From positions 243,129-307,128 of the forward strand of contig NZ_JAIUGX010000008.1 of NCBI RefSeq assembly GCF_020164785.1: a stretch of DNA of 64,000 bases, given 5' to 3'. Of this stretch, positions 63,719-64,000 are shown in pieces. Both the position numbers and the translations under genes were made by a program. The notes below the pieces were generated by a model. It worked only from the letters and a program-made list of their open reading frames with translations. It made no database searches and was not told the DNA's origin. The stretch comes from Mesorhizobium sp. ES1-1 (lineage in GTDB: Bacteria; Pseudomonadota; Alphaproteobacteria; Rhizobiales; Rhizobiaceae). The stretch's first letter is position 1. Each line of letters starts with the position of its first letter.

Positions 63719-64000
63719 TAGTGGCGGCCTAGATGCCGTGCTGGCAGCCAGCGTGAAATGCATCCCATTGCGATGCAGACGTTCGCTGCGTTGCGCCGCA
63801 GAGCCCACTGACGTGCTGCCTGCCGCACCAGACGCACCTGCTGGATCCAGCCTGCAGACAGGCGCGCTCCAGTGGGCAGTCGCGGAAAGCGTGTCGCGCC
63901 TGAAAAAGCGGACAGTTTCAGCCGCTAGAGCGTTTCCTGTTTTGGGAGAATCGTAGGATTCCCATCGAGGCTTGTTTGTGATTCAAGATGCTGGCTGGAT
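63719..64000. other. Non-coding tail, possibly entering a dispersed repeat
   Basis: No supported gene, tRNA or terminator is seen after lpxXL. The final 75 bases, beginning near GCTAGAGCGTTTCCTGTTTT at 63923, are lower in GC and resemble, from memory, the short dispersed palindromic repeats common between Mesorhizobium genes. The stretch is cut by the window edge. Confidence 0.3.

Overview
The window is high-GC chromosomal DNA of an alphaproteobacterium of the Rhizobiales, most likely Mesorhizobium or a close relative. Supporting signs are a PopZ-type polar organizer beside tolC and pcm, a DUF768-like small protein (a family abundant in Mesorhizobium), a RirA iron regulator with its three iron-sulfur cysteines, and the rhizobial AcpXL/LpxXL cluster for very-long-chain lipid A acylation. 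No insertion sequence, prophage, CRISPR array, rRNA or replication origin was seen. Two tRNA genes (Cys, Asn) are present. The left edge cuts popZ and the right edge lies in non-coding DNA.

Layout. 0-3.5 kb: popZ (partial), tolC and pcm on the minus strand, tRNA-Cys, a small membrane protein, tRNA-Asn. 3.7-8.6 kb: one giant minus-strand gene for an exported Sel1/TPR protein ending in a CHAT (caspase-like) peptidase domain. 8.8-17.3 kb: a 59-residue cysteine-rich ORF with two CxxCxGxG motifs, a SRAP (abasic-site DNA-protein crosslink) protein, a DUF768-like protein, an EamA transporter, a divergent SDR/LysR pair, a ChaA-type antiporter, a cupin, CutC, a GNAT enzyme and an acyltransferase-3 protein. 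17.4-21.3 kb: coxSLM-type molybdenum hydroxylase operon with form II motif and a clear terminator. 21.5-24.8 kb: FIST sensor, hybrid histidine kinase and LuxR-type response regulator, resembling NosP/NahK nitric-oxide signalling. 24.9-34.9 kb: catabolic and transport genes (FAA hydrolase, zinc alcohol dehydrogenase, EamA with a divergent MocR/PdxR-like regulator, LysR/MFS pair, MaoC, phasin, DUF445).

35-44 kb is a coherent haem-iron island: rirA; a minus-strand operon hemP-hmuS-hmuT-hmuU-hmuV; and plus-strand genes for a TonB-dependent haem receptor, a small secreted protein, TonB and an IsdG-type haem monooxygenase. TGA-N9-TCA boxes (the RirA IRO motif) lie upstream of rirA and in the divergent hemP/receptor promoter region. 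Together the products import haem across both membranes, energise that import, degrade haem and switch the system off when iron is sufficient.

44-54.8 kb: putA with divergent Lrp-type putR (a near-consensus promoter with a palindrome in its spacer), a dihaem cytochrome c peroxidase/MauG-like lipoprotein with a YtkA-like partner, kdgK, aldose epimerase, gabD and an AEC transporter. 54.9-58.6 kb: a second exported caspase-like protein, here a p20 domain followed by about ten 47-50-residue TPR-type repeats, then a periplasmic histidine phosphatase. 58.8-63.7 kb: acpXL-fabF2XL-fabF1XL-adhXL-lpxXL, which builds and attaches the C28-type acyl chain of rhizobial lipid A. fabZXL is missing from its usual place, and FabF2XL has lost its catalytic cysteine. 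All gene calls rest on reading the sequence and remembered family features; no database search was run.
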